Source: Nematostella vectensis (Eukaryota > Cnidaria > Anthozoa > Actiniaria > Edwardsiidae). From it: a DNA stretch of 64,000 nt. The stretch lies in contig NC_064045.1 in assembly GCF_932526225.1 (NCBI RefSeq), positions 1 through 64,000 of the forward strand, given 5' to 3'. Both the position numbers and the translations under genes were made by a program. The notes below the pieces were generated by a model. The model searched no databases. It saw nothing but the letters and a program-made list of their open reading frames with translations, and was not told the DNA's origin. Position 1 is the first letter of the stretch, and each line of letters starts with the position of its first letter. Positions 20,801 through 32,327 of the stretch are shown here, one piece after another.

Positions 20801-23800
20801 TTTAGTCCAAATTTCCTATTGGGGCCGGTTAATTTTTGCCATAGTCCTGCTGGCTGTCTCAGACGCTGGACTCCTTATATAGGATTAGCCTATATCTGGA
20901 CAGGGCTTTGGTTTTAGTCCAAATTTTCTATTGATGCCGGTTAATTTTTGCCATAGTCCTGCTGGCTGTCTCAGACGCTGGACTCCTTATATAGGATTAG
21001 CCTATATCTGGACAGGGCTTTGGTTTTAGTCCAAATTTCCTATTGGGGCCGGTTAATTTTTGCCATAGTCCTGCTGGCTGTCTCAGACGCTGGACTCCTT
21101 ATATAGGATTAGCCTATATCTGGACAGGGCTTTGGTTTTAGTCCAAATTTCCTATTGATGCCGGTTAATTTTTGCCATAGTCCTGCTGGCTGTCTCAGAC
21201 GCTGGACTCCTTATATAGGATTAGCCTATATCTGGACAGGGCTTTGGTTTTAGTCCAAATTTCCTATTGGGGCCGGTTAATTTTTGCCATAGTCCTGCTG
21301 GCTGTCTCAGACGCTGGACTCCTTATATAGGATTAGCCTATATCTGGACAGGGCTTTGGTTTTAGTCCAAATTTCCTATTTATGCCGGTTAATTTTTGCC
21401 ATAGTCCTGCTGGCTGTCTCAGACGCTGGACTCCTTATATAGGATTAGCCTATATCTGGACAGGGCTTTGGTTTTAGTTCAAATTTTCTATTTTTTTAAT
21501 TTTTGCCATAGTCCTGCTGGCTGTCTCAGACGCTGGACTCCTTATATAGGATTAGCCTATATCTGGACAGGGCTTTGGTTTTAGTCCAAATTTCCTATTG
21601 ATGCCGGTTAATTTTTGCCATAGTCCTGCTGGCTGTCTCAGACGCTGGACTCCTTATATAGGATTAGCCTATATCTGGACAGGGCTTTGGTTTTAGTCCA
21701 AATTTTCTATTGATGCCGGTTAATTTTTGCCATAGTCCTGCTGGCTGTCTCAGACGCTGGACTCCTTATATAGGATTAGCCTATATCTGGACAGGGCTTT
21801 GGTTTTAGTCCAAATTTCCTATTGGGGCCGGTTAATTTTTGCCATAGTCCTGCTGGCTGTCTCAGACGCTGGACTCCTTATATAGGATTAGCCTATATCT
21901 GGACAGGGCTTTGGTTTTAGTCCAAATTTCCTATTGATGCCGGTTAATTTTTGCCATAGTCCTGCTGGCTGTCTCAGACGCTGGACTCCTTATATAGGAT
22001 TAGCCTATATCTGGACAGGGCTTTGGTTTTAGTCCAAATTTCCTATTGGGGCCGGTTAATTTTTGCCATAGTCCTGCTGGCTGTCTCAGACGCTGGACTC
22101 CTTATATAGGATTAGCCTATATCTGGACAGGGCTTTGGTTTTAGTCCAAATTTCCTATTGATGCCGGTTAATTTTTGCCATAGTCCTGCTGGCTGTCTCA
22201 GACGCTGGACTCCTTATATAGGATTAGCCTATATCTGGACAGGGCTTTGGTTTTAGTTCAAATTTTCTATTTTTTTAATTTTTGCCATAGTCCTGCTGGC
22301 TGTCTCAGACGCTGGACTCCTTATATAGGATTAGCCTATATCTGGACAGGGCTTTGGATTTAGTCCAAATTTCCTATTGGGGCCGGTTAATTTTTGCCAT
22401 AGTCCTGCTGGCTGTCTCAGACGCTGGACTCCTTATATAGGATTAGCCTATATCTGGACAGGGCTTTGGTTTTAGTCCAAATTTCCTATTGGGGCCGGTT
22501 AATTTTTGCCATAGTCCTGCTGGCTGTCTCAGACGCTGGACTCCTTATATAGGATTAGCCTATATCTGGACAGGGCTTTGGTTTTAGTCCAAATTTTCTA
22601 TTGATGCCGGTTAATTTTTGCCATAGTCCTGCTGGCTGTCTCAGACGCTGGACTCCTTATATAGGATTAGCCTATATCTGGACAGGGCTTTGGTTTTAGT
22701 CCAAATTTCCTATTGGGGCCGGTTAATTTTTGCCATAGTCCTGCTGGCTGTCTCAGACGCTGGACTCCTTATATAGGATTAGCCTATATCTGGACAGGGC
22801 TTTGGTTTTAGTCCAAATTTCCTATTGATGCCGGTTAATTTTTGCCATAGTCCTGCTGGCTGTCTCAGACGCTGGACTCCTTATATAGGATTAGCCTATA
22901 TCTGGACAGGGCTTTGGTTTTAGTCCAAATTTCCTATTGGGGCCGGTTAATTTTTGCCATAGTCCTGCTGGCTGTCTCAGACGCTGGACTCCTTATATAG
23001 GATTAGCCTATATCTGGACAGGGCTTTGGTTTTAGTCCAAATTTCCTATTTATGCCGGTTAATTTTTGCCATAGTCCTGCTGGCTGTCTCAGACGCTGGA
23101 CTCCTTATATAGGATTAGCCTATATCTGGACAGGGCTTTGGTTTTAGTTCAAATTTTCTATTTTTTTAATTTTTGCCATAGTCCTGCTGGCTGTCTCAGA
23201 CGCTGGACTCCTTATATAGGATTAGCCTATATCTGGACAGGGCTTTGGTTTTAGTCCAAATTTCCTATTGATGCCGGTTAATTTTTGCCATAGTCCTGCT
23301 GGCTGTCTCAGACGCTGGACTCCTTATATAGGATTAGCCTATATCTGGACAGGGCTTTGGTTTTAGTTCAAATTTTCTATTTTTTTAATTTTTGCCATAG
23401 TCCTGCTGGCTGTCTCAGACGCTGGACTCCTTATATAGGATTAGCCTATATCTGGACAGGGCTTTGGATTTAGTCCAAATTTCCTATTGGGGCCGGTTAA
23501 TTTTTGCCATAGTCCTGCTGGCTGTCTCAGACGCTGGACTCCTTATATAGGATTAGCCTATATCTGGACAGGGCTTTGGTTTTAGTCCAAATTTCCTATT
23601 GATGCCGGTTAATTTTTGCCATAGTCCTGCTGGCTGTCTCAGACGCTGGACTCCTTATATAGGATTAGCCTATATCTGGACAGGGCTTTGGTTTTAGTCC
23701 AAATTTCCTATTGGGGCCGGTTAATTTTTGCCATAGTCCTGCTGGCTGTCTCAGACGCTGGACTCCTTATATAGGATTAGCCTATATCTGGACAGGGCTT

Positions 23801-26800
23801 TGGTTTTAGTCCAAATTTCCTATTTATGCCGGTTAATTTTTGCCATAGTCCTGCTGGCTGTCTCAGACGCTGGACTCCTTATATAGGATTAGCCTATATC
23901 TGGACAGGGCTTTGGTTTTAGTTCAAATTTTCTATTTTTTTAATTTTTGCCATAGTCCTGCTGGCTGTCTCAGACGCTGGACTCCTTATATAGGATTAGC
24001 CTATATCTGGACAGGGCTTTGGATTTAGTCCAAATTTCCTATTGGGGCCGGTTAATTTTTGCCATAGTCCTGCTGGCTGTCTCAGACGCTGGACTCCTTA
24101 TATAGGATTAGCCTATATCTGGACAGGGCTTTGGTTTTAGTCCAAATTTCCTATTTATGCCGGTTAATTTTTGCCATAGTCCTGCTGGCTGTCTCAGACG
24201 CTGGACTCCTTATATAGGATTAGCCTATATCTGGACAGGGCTTTGGTTTTAGTTCAAATTTTCTATTTTTTTAATTTTTGCCATAGTCCTGCTGGCTGTC
24301 TCAGACGCTGGACTCCTTATATAGGATTAGCCTATATCTGGACAGGGCTTTGGTTTTAGTCCAAATTTCCTATTGATGCCGGTTAATTTTTGCCATAGTC
24401 CTGCTGGCTGTCTCAGACGCTGGACTCCTTATATAGGATTAGCCTATATCTGGACAGGGCTTTGGTTTTAGTCCAAATTTCCTATTGGGGCCGGTTAATT
24501 TTTGCCATAGTCCTGCTGGCTGTCTCAGACGCTGGACTCCTTATATAGGATTAGCCTATATCTGGACAGGGCTTTGGTTTTAGTCCAAATTTCCTATTTA
24601 TGCCGGTTAATTTTTGCCATAGTCCTGCTGGCTGTCTCAGACGCTGGACTCCTTATATAGGATTAGCCTATATCTGGACAGGGCTTTGGTTTTAGTTCAA
24701 ATTTTCTATTTTTTTAATTTTTGCCATAGTCCTGCTGGCTGTCTCAGACGCTGGACTCCTTATATAGGATTAGCCTATATCTGGACAGGGCTTTGGTTTT
24801 AGTCCAAATTTCCTATTGGGGCCGGTTAATTTTTGCCATAGTCCTGCTGGCTGTCTCAGACGCTGGACTCCTTATATAGGATTAGCCTATATCTGGACAG
24901 GGCTTTGGTTTTAGTCCAAATTTCCTATTTATGCCGGTTAATTTTTGCCATAGTCCTGCTGGCTGTCTCAGACGCTGGACTCCTTATATAGGATTAGCCT
25001 ATATCTGGACAGGGCTTTGGTTTTAGTTCAAATTTTCTATTTTTTTAATTTTTGCCATAGTACTGCTGGCTGTCTCAGACGCTGGACTCCTTATATAGGA
25101 TTAGCCTATATCTGGACAGGGCTTTGGTTTTAGTCCAAATTTCCTATTGGGGCCGGTTAATTTTTGCCATAGTCCTGCTGGCTGTCTCAGACGCTGGACT
25201 CCTTATATAGGATTAGCCTATATCTGGACAGGGCTTTGGTTTTAGTCCAAATTTCCTATTTATGCCGGTTAATTTTTGCCATAGTCCTGCTGGCTGTCTC
25301 AGACGCTGGACTCCTTATATAGGATTAGCCTATATCTGGACAGGGCTTTGGTTTTAGTTCAAATTTTCTATTTTTTTAATTTTTGCCATAGTCCTGCTGG
25401 CTGTCTCAGACGCTGGACTCCTTATATAGGATTAGCCTATATCTGGACAGGGCTTTGGTTTTAGTCCAAATTTTCTATTGATGCCGGTTAATTTTTGCCA
25501 TAGTCCTGCTGGCTGTCTCAGACGCTGGACTCCTTATATAGGATTAGCCTATATCTGGACAGGGCTTTGGTTTTAGTCCAAATTTCCTATTGGGGCCGGT
25601 TAATTTTTGCCATAGTCCTGCTGGCTGTCTCAGACGCTGGACTCCTTATATAGGATTAGCCTATATCTGGACAGGGCTTTGGTTTTAGTCCAAATTTCCT
25701 ATTTATGCCGGTTAATTTTTGCCATAGTCCTGCTGGCTGTCTCAGACGCTGGACTCCTTATATAGGATTAGCCTATATCTGGACAGGGCTTTGGTTTTAG
25801 TCCAAATTTCCTATTGGGGCCGGTTAATTTTTGCCATAGTCCTGCTGGCTGTCTCAGACGCTGGACTCCTTATATAGGATTAGCCTATATCTGGACAGGG
25901 CTTTGGTTTTAGTCCAAATTTTCTATTGATGCCGGTTAATTTTTGCCATAGTCCTGCTGGCTGTCTCAGACGCTGGACTCCTTATATAGGATTAGCCTAT
26001 ATCTGGACAGGGCTTTGGTTTTAGTCCAAATTTCCTATTGGGGCCGGTTAATTTTTGCCATAGTCCTGCTGGCTGTCTCAGACGCTGGACTCCTTATATA
26101 GGATTAGCCTATATCTGGACAGGGCTTTGGTTTTAGTCCAAATTTCCTATTGATGCCGGTTAATTTTTGCCATAGTCCTGCTGGCTGTCTCAGACGCTGG
26201 ACTCCTTATATAGGATTAGCCTATATCTGGACAGGGCTTTGGTTTTAGTCCAAATTTCCTATTGGGGCCGGTTAATTTTTGCCATAGTCCTGCTGGCTGT
26301 CTCAGACGCTGGACTCCTTATATAGGATTAGCCTATATCTGGACAGGGCTTTGGTTTTAGTCCAAATTTCCTATTTATGCCGGTTAATTTTTGCCATAGT
26401 CCTGCTGGCTGTCTCAGACGCTGGACTCCTTATATAGGATTAGCCTATATCTGGACAGGGCTTTGGTTTTAGTTCAAATTTTCTATTTTTTTAATTTTTG
26501 CCATAGTCCTGCTGGCTGTCTCAGACGCTGGACTCCTTATATAGGATTAGCCTATATCTGGACAGGGCTTTGGTTTTAGTCCAAATTTTCTATTGATGCC
26601 GGTTAATTTTTGCCATAGTCCTGCTGGCTGTCTCAGACGCTGGACTCCTTATATAGGATTAGCCTATATCTGGACAGGGCTTTGGTTTTAGTCCAAATTT
26701 CCTATTGGGGCCGGTTAATTTTTGCCATAGTCCTGCTGGCTGTCTCAGACGCTGGACTCCTTATATAGGATTAGCCTATATCTGGACAGGGCTTTGGTTT

Positions 26801-29800
26801 TAGTCCAAATTTCCTATTTATGCCGGTTAATTTTTGCCATAGTCCTGCTGGCTGTCTCAGACGCTGGACTCCTTATATAGGATTAGCCTATATCTGGACA
26901 GGGCTTTGGTTTTAGTCCAAATTTCCTATTGGGGCCGGTTAATTTTTGCCATAGTCCTGCTGGCTGTCTCAGACGCTGGACTCCTTATATAGGATTAGCC
27001 TATATCTGGACAGGGCTTTGGTTTTAGTCCAAATTTTCTATTGATGCCGGTTAATTTTTGCCATAGTCCTGCTGGCTGTCTCAGACGCTGGACTCCTTAT
27101 ATAGGATTAGCCTATATCTGGACAGGGCTTTGGTTTTAGTCCAAATTTCCTATTGGGGCCGGTTAATTTTTGCCATAGTCCTGCTGGCTGTCTCAGACGC
27201 TGGACTCCTTATATAGGATTAGCCTATATCTGGACAGGGCTTTGGTTTTAGTCCAAATTTCCTATTTATGCCGGTTAATTTTTGCCATAGTCCTGCTGGC
27301 TGTCTCAGACGCTGGACTCCTTATATAGGATTAGCCTATATCTGGACAGGGCTTTGGTTTTAGTCCAAATTTCCTATTGGGGCCGGTTAATTTTTGCCAT
27401 AGTCCTGCTGGCTGTCTCAGACGCTGGACTCCTTATATAGGATTAGCCTATATCTGGACAGGGCTTTGGTTTTAGTCCAAATTTCCTATTTATGCCGGTT
27501 AATTTTTGCCATAGTCCTGCTGGCTGTCTCAGACGCTGGACTCCTTATATAGGATTAGCCTATATCTGGACAGGGCTTTGGTTTTAGTTCAAATTTTCTA
27601 TTTTTTTAATTTTTGCCATAGTCCTGCTGGCTGTCTCAGACGCTGGACTCCTTATATAGGATTAGCCTATATCTGGACAGGGCTTTGGTTTTAGTCCAAA
27701 TTTCCTATTGATGCCGGTTAATTTTTGCCATAGTCCTGCTGGCTGTCTCAGACGCTGGACTCCTTATATAGGATTAGCCTATATCTGGACAGGGCTTTGG
27801 TTTTAGTCCAAATTTTCTATTGATGCCGGTTAATTTTTGCCATAGTCCTGCTGGCTGTCTCAGACGCTGGACTCCTTATATAGGATTAGCCTATATCTGG
27901 ACAGGGCTTTGGTTTTAGTCCAAATTTCCTATTGGGGCCGGTTAATTTTTGCCATAGTCCTGCTGGCTGTCTCAGACGCTGGACTCCTTATATAGGATTA
28001 GCCTATATCTGGACAGGGCTTTGGTTTTAGTCCAAATTTCCTATTGATGCCGGTTAATTTTTGCCATAGTCCTGCTGGCTGTCTCAGACGCTGGACTCCT
28101 TATATAGGATTAGCCTATATCTGGACAGGGCTTTGGTTTTAGTCCAAATTTCCTATTGGGGCCGGTTAATTTTTGCCATAGTCCTGCTGGCTGTCTCAGA
28201 CGCTGGACTCCTTATATAGGATTAGCCTATATCTGGACAGGGCTTTGGTTTTAGTCCAAATTTCCTATTTATGCCGGTTAATTTTTGCCATAGTCCTGCT
28301 GGCTGTCTCAGACGCTGGACTCCTTATATAGGATTAGCCTATATCTGGACAGGGCTTTGGTTTTAGTTCAAATTTTCTATTTTTTTAATTTTTGCCATAG
28401 TCCTGCTGGCTGTCTCAGACGCTGGACTCCTTATATAGGATTAGCCTATATCTGGACAGGGCTTTGGATTTAGTCCAAATTTCCTATTGGGGCCGGTTAA
28501 TTTTTGCCATAGTCCTGCTGGCTGTCTCAGACGCTGGACTCCTTATATAGGATTAGCCTATATCTGGACAGGGCTTTGGTTTTAGTCCAAATTTCCTATT
28601 TATGCCGGTTAATTTTTGCCATAGTCCTGCTGGCTGTCTCAGACGCTGGACTCCTTATATAGGATTAGCCTATATCTGGACAGGGCTTTGGTTTTAGTTC
28701 AAATTTTCTATTTTTTTAATTTTTGCCATAGTCCTGCTGGCTGTCTCAGACGCTGGACTCCTTATATAGGATTAGCCTATATCTGGACAGGGCTTTGGTT
28801 TTAGTCCAAATTTCCTATTGATGCCGGTTAATTTTTGCCATAGTCCTGCTGGCTGTCTCAGACGCTGGACTCCTTATATAGGATTAGCCTATATCTGGAC
28901 AGGGCTTTGGTTTTAGTCCAAACTTCCTATTGATGCCGGTTAATTTTTGCCATAGTCCTGCTGGCTGTCTCAGACGCTGGACTCCTTATATAGGATTAGC
29001 CTATATCTGGACAGGGCTTTGGTTTTAGTCCAAATTTCCTATTGATGCCGGTTAATTTTTGCCATAGTCCTGCTGGCTGTCTCAGACGCTGGACTCCTTA
29101 TATAGGATTAGCCTATATCTGGACAGGGCTTTGGTTTTAGTCCAAATTTCCTATTGGGGCCGGTTAATTTCTACCATAGTCCTGCTGGCTGTCTCAGACG
29201 CTGGACTCCTTATATAGGATTAGCCTATATCTGGACAGGGCTTTGGTTTTAGTCCAAATTTCCTATTGATGCCGGTTAATTTTTGCCATAGTCCTGCTGG
29301 CTGTCTCAGACGCTGGACTCCTTATATAGGATTAGCCTATATCTGGACAGGGCTTTGGTTTTAGTTCAAATTTTCTATAGATGCAAGTTAATTTCTACCA
29401 TAGTCCTGCTGGCTGTCTCAGACGCTGGACTCCTTATATAGGATTAGCCTATATCTGGACAGGGCTTTGGTTTTAGTCCAAATTTCCTATTGATGCAGGT
29501 TAATTTTTGCCATAGTCCTGCTGGCTGTCTCAGACGCTGGACTCCTTATATAGGATTAGCCTATATCTGGACAGGGCTTTGGTTTTAGTCCAAATTTCCT
29601 ATTGATGCCGGTTAATTTTTGCCATAGTCCTGCTGGCTGTCTCAGACGCTGGACTCCTTATATAGGATTAGCCTATATCTGGACAGGGCTTTGGTTTTAG
29701 TTCAAATTTTCTATAGATGCAAGTTAATTTCTACCATAGTCCTGCTGGCTGTCTCAGACGCTGGACTCCTTATATAGGATTAGCCTATATCTGGACAGAC

Positions 29801-29819
29801 AGTTCAAATTTCCTGTTGA
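17850..29819. repeat. 112-bp satellite array, about 107 monomers, with higher-order structure
   Basis: Head-to-tail monomers begin GTCCTGCTGGCTGTCTCAGA and run 112 bp. Four main types differ just after CCTATT: GATGCCGG, GGGGCCGG, TATGCCGG, and a 107-bp short type (TTTTTTTAATTT). Types follow recurring orders such as GGGG-TATG-short. Each monomer contains ATATAGG-ATTAG-CCTATAT, a 7-bp-arm hairpin. Interior monomers are almost identical within a type, while the first (ATGCTGGGTTCTT) and the last few (ATAGATGCAAGTTAATTTCTACC) are diverged, as expected when unequal exchange homogenises the middle. No insertion interrupts the array. No ORF, Pol III box pair or CRISPR-like unique spacer is present. 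Confidence 0.95.
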
Positions 29820-30294
29820 CACTGCATTGCACTATTTATTCATTCATTATTTGCTTACCTAGCATTCTCACGTGAGACTCAGTTGCCATTGACACATGTG
29901 GTCCTAACATGTTAAGTTTTCCCACTGACTTTGCTTGCAATGACTTCGAGCAAGAAATCTTGGGCGCCATTATCACAAAGACAAAAAAGTGAAAACATGT
30001 GTTCAAGATATGTAATAAGCTTATCTGGGAACTCTACTAAAAGATTCAAGGCAAAGGCTATCGAGCTCCAGGGAGACTGCTTGATAGTCCAGCTGCGAAA
30101 CAACGTTTGTTTGTTTGTATGCAAAAAAGGAATTGAATTGTGATTTCAGTTTGCTTTCCTGGTACGAAAAATCATCCAAATGCATGAATGAATGAAACTT
30201 GAATTGCTTACCTATCATTTTCACTTCGGACTCAGCTGCTTAGTTGCGATCAGATGCAAACTCTTGTGAAAAGTTGTATTAGTTTGAGCCTGCT
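29820..30294. other. Satellite flank; no gene, contains a diverged direct repeat
   Basis: Sequences around 29850 and 30205 share TTGCTTACCTA(G/T)CATT and then CACTCAG-type stretches about 350 bp apart, so the segment between them may be a duplicated or inserted unit. The 70-codon frames on both strands have no recognisable motif and are probably chance. Confidence 0.35.
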
Positions 30295-30974
30295 GACATG
30301 ACGGAAAAACCTGGAACACGGGCAATTCCAGATAAAGAGAGAAGACACGATTACTTACAATGGCTATAGGGACAGTGCTGAATAACGCATGCGCGTGCTC
30401 TGGCGAAAACAAGCACAATCGTAGTGTTAAAACATTCGAGAAAAGGTACGAAAGGTTGTCGCTGATTTAACTAACTGTACAGCATTAAAACCATACTGTT
30501 CAAAAGATGACAGATTTTTTTGATAATGAGGAAGTCATAAAGAAAATTATAGCCTTAGGTTTGGTATAGTTTTCTTAGTATTCGCCAAAATGTGACAGTT
30601 CGCAGGTAAAAAGCTGCCATTTCAAAACAAAAAGGATGGTTTAACCGCGCGGTACTGGAACTAGTCTTGCGTTTTTCAGCACTGGCGGCTATAGGTTCCT
30701 TGTTCTACGAACTGATTTTCAAAACACAAATGACGTGAGGCCGAAGTGCACATAAGCAGATTTTGGCTTTTTAAGATAATTTTTCCCTGTGCATCAGTTC
30801 AGGGACGAAAAGCTCAAATTTCAATGACACTACAAAAAGTCGCATCAATTTAAAAAAAAGTCGCACTTGATATTTTGTTTGCTATAAGTTACTAAGTACT
30901 CAGAGAAATTCTCCGCCTTACTCGATGTGAAATGGGCTTATTTGAAGCGTCACGTCATGTTTTTCCGTCATGTC
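30295..30974. mobile_element. Non-autonomous TIR element (copy B) with 9-bp target duplication, carrying a nested insertion
   Basis: Perfect 16-bp ends GACATGACGGAAAAAC / GTTTTTCCGTCATGTC are flanked by the 9-bp direct repeat GAGCCTGCT (30286-30294 and 30975-30983). Without the nested insert, the body matches copy A (3484-3854) in the opposite orientation. The two copies therefore define one family with 9-bp target duplications. Confidence 0.88.
30370..30686. mobile_element. Nested hAT-like non-autonomous insertion (317 bp) in copy B
   Basis: It is flanked by the 8-bp direct repeat GGCTATAG (30362-30369 and 30687-30694). Copy A has this site only once and uninterrupted, which proves insertion. 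The ends contain CAGTGCTGAA and TTCAGCACTG as inverted repeats a few bases in. The 8-bp duplication and CAG..CTG-like ends suggest the hAT superfamily. There is no coding capacity. Confidence 0.8.
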
Positions 30975-32093
30975 GAGCCTGCTGCATATACCGCTGTGCA
31001 GCCAATGGCCACTGCCTGTGGTCAGTTCGGGCACGTAACATAGGGGTGTAGATGTCCGCTAAGCAACTAAGAAGCACCTATCATTCAGTGTTGCTTTTAG
31101 GACTGATCGATTTAGGCGGTGTCATTCCAGTTGAACAAGTGTGTTTTTTTTTGACACGTTAGTACAGCCCCCTGTGACTTAGTGTGATCAGTGTTCAAGG
31201 TTATAGATGATATTTGAGAAAACGTGTTAATGCTTTATGGAAATATATTCACTGAAACTCTAAATGCAAATATTGGCACTGTTCAGTCCGGTCACTATCC
31301 ACCATTAATTGTGGATGGTGACCGGCCTTTTCGAAATTTGTCTTTTTCAGATCTCAGAGCCGAAGAGAGGACCTCGTCGACTCACTCGATTGCCTCGGAA
31401 GGCAGACCTCAATCACGAGACAATACGTCATAATAAGGATCTGATTTTTAAAGATTATTTTATTATGTATACTTATTTGATAATAAAACAGTGTTAGTGT
31501 GACAGCCTTTTTCTTTTGGCCTTCTATTTTATGGGGTGCGTGTAGCTTATTGGATACTGTACGCTAATGTGATTTACGGTGTTTTTAGATTAGTTCTTCT
31601 TCTCGCGATGTTATGGAAATAAAAATGGAGCTCGCACGTAATTGTTTCGGATCCCGACCTTATGTTCACAGTCTTAGTAAAATACTACGAAAAGCAACAT
31701 CTCTCCTTTTTTCAATAAATTGTGAAGTACTTTTGTGTAGAAGTATTGATAAACAAACCCGCGCACAACATTATTAATAATCTATTGTACTGATTACGTT
31801 TTTACAAAATTTAAGACTGAGGCATCTGTTAAAGAACTTATAGCGTTCTGTTCTTACACATATTTATGGTCCCTCTTTTTACTCAAACTCCTATTTATTT
31901 TTTGATTTCGTGTGTGGGAGGGCGAAAAGAGATCGCCGATGTCTAAACGGGATTAATAGCAGGCACGTTCCCAGGATTGGCAGAGAGGGGTTGCGTAGTC
32001 ATAGGCATCGTATAGAAAAGCGTATTATTTGAAGTTTCACGCGATCATAAATTCAACATTTTCTTCTTTTTTTCCCCTTTTTCAATCGTGAAG
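30975..32093. other. Intergenic stretch; one possible terminal exon
   Basis: No gene is confidently supported. The sequence TCTTTTTCAG (31341-31350) is a good acceptor and is followed by an open stretch to a TAA near 31430 and an AATAAA at 31482-31487, compatible with a last exon and poly(A) site. No protein family is recognisable and no partner exon was found. Confidence 0.25.
31288..31325. repeat. Hairpin with 15-bp arms
   Basis: CCGGTCACTATCCAC (31288-31302) and GTGGATGGTGACCGG (31311-31325) pair with a single G-T type mismatch around an 8-nt AT-rich loop. Its function is unknown; it may be a minimal fold-back remnant. Confidence 0.7.
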
Positions 32094-32304
32094 GATTTAC
32101 AAAATCGTGGAGGACTTTCAAAATAGTGAACGATTTCAAAAATCGTGAAGGATTTTCAAAATCGTGAAGGATTTTAAAAATCGTGAAGGATTTTTAAAAT
32201 CGTGAACGATTTTGAAATCGTTAAGGATTTCCAAAATCGTGAAGGATTTTGAAAATCGTGAACGATTTCGAAATCGTGAAGGATTTTTGGAATCGTTCAC
32301 GATG
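32094..32304. repeat. About 20-bp minisatellite, AATCGTGAAGGATTTT type
   Basis: About ten degenerate copies of AAAATCGTGAAGGATTTT alternate with a GTGAACGATTT version, in which ATCGTGAACGAT is nearly palindromic. The run ends directly at the left edge of the 907-bp tandem array. Confidence 0.85.
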
Positions 32305-32327
32305 GCCCAGGACGGTGAACTGATCCC

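Noticed and set aside
17850-29819. CRISPR-like array
   Set aside because: Monomers are contiguous 112-bp units with no unique spacers, and the genome context is eukaryotic.
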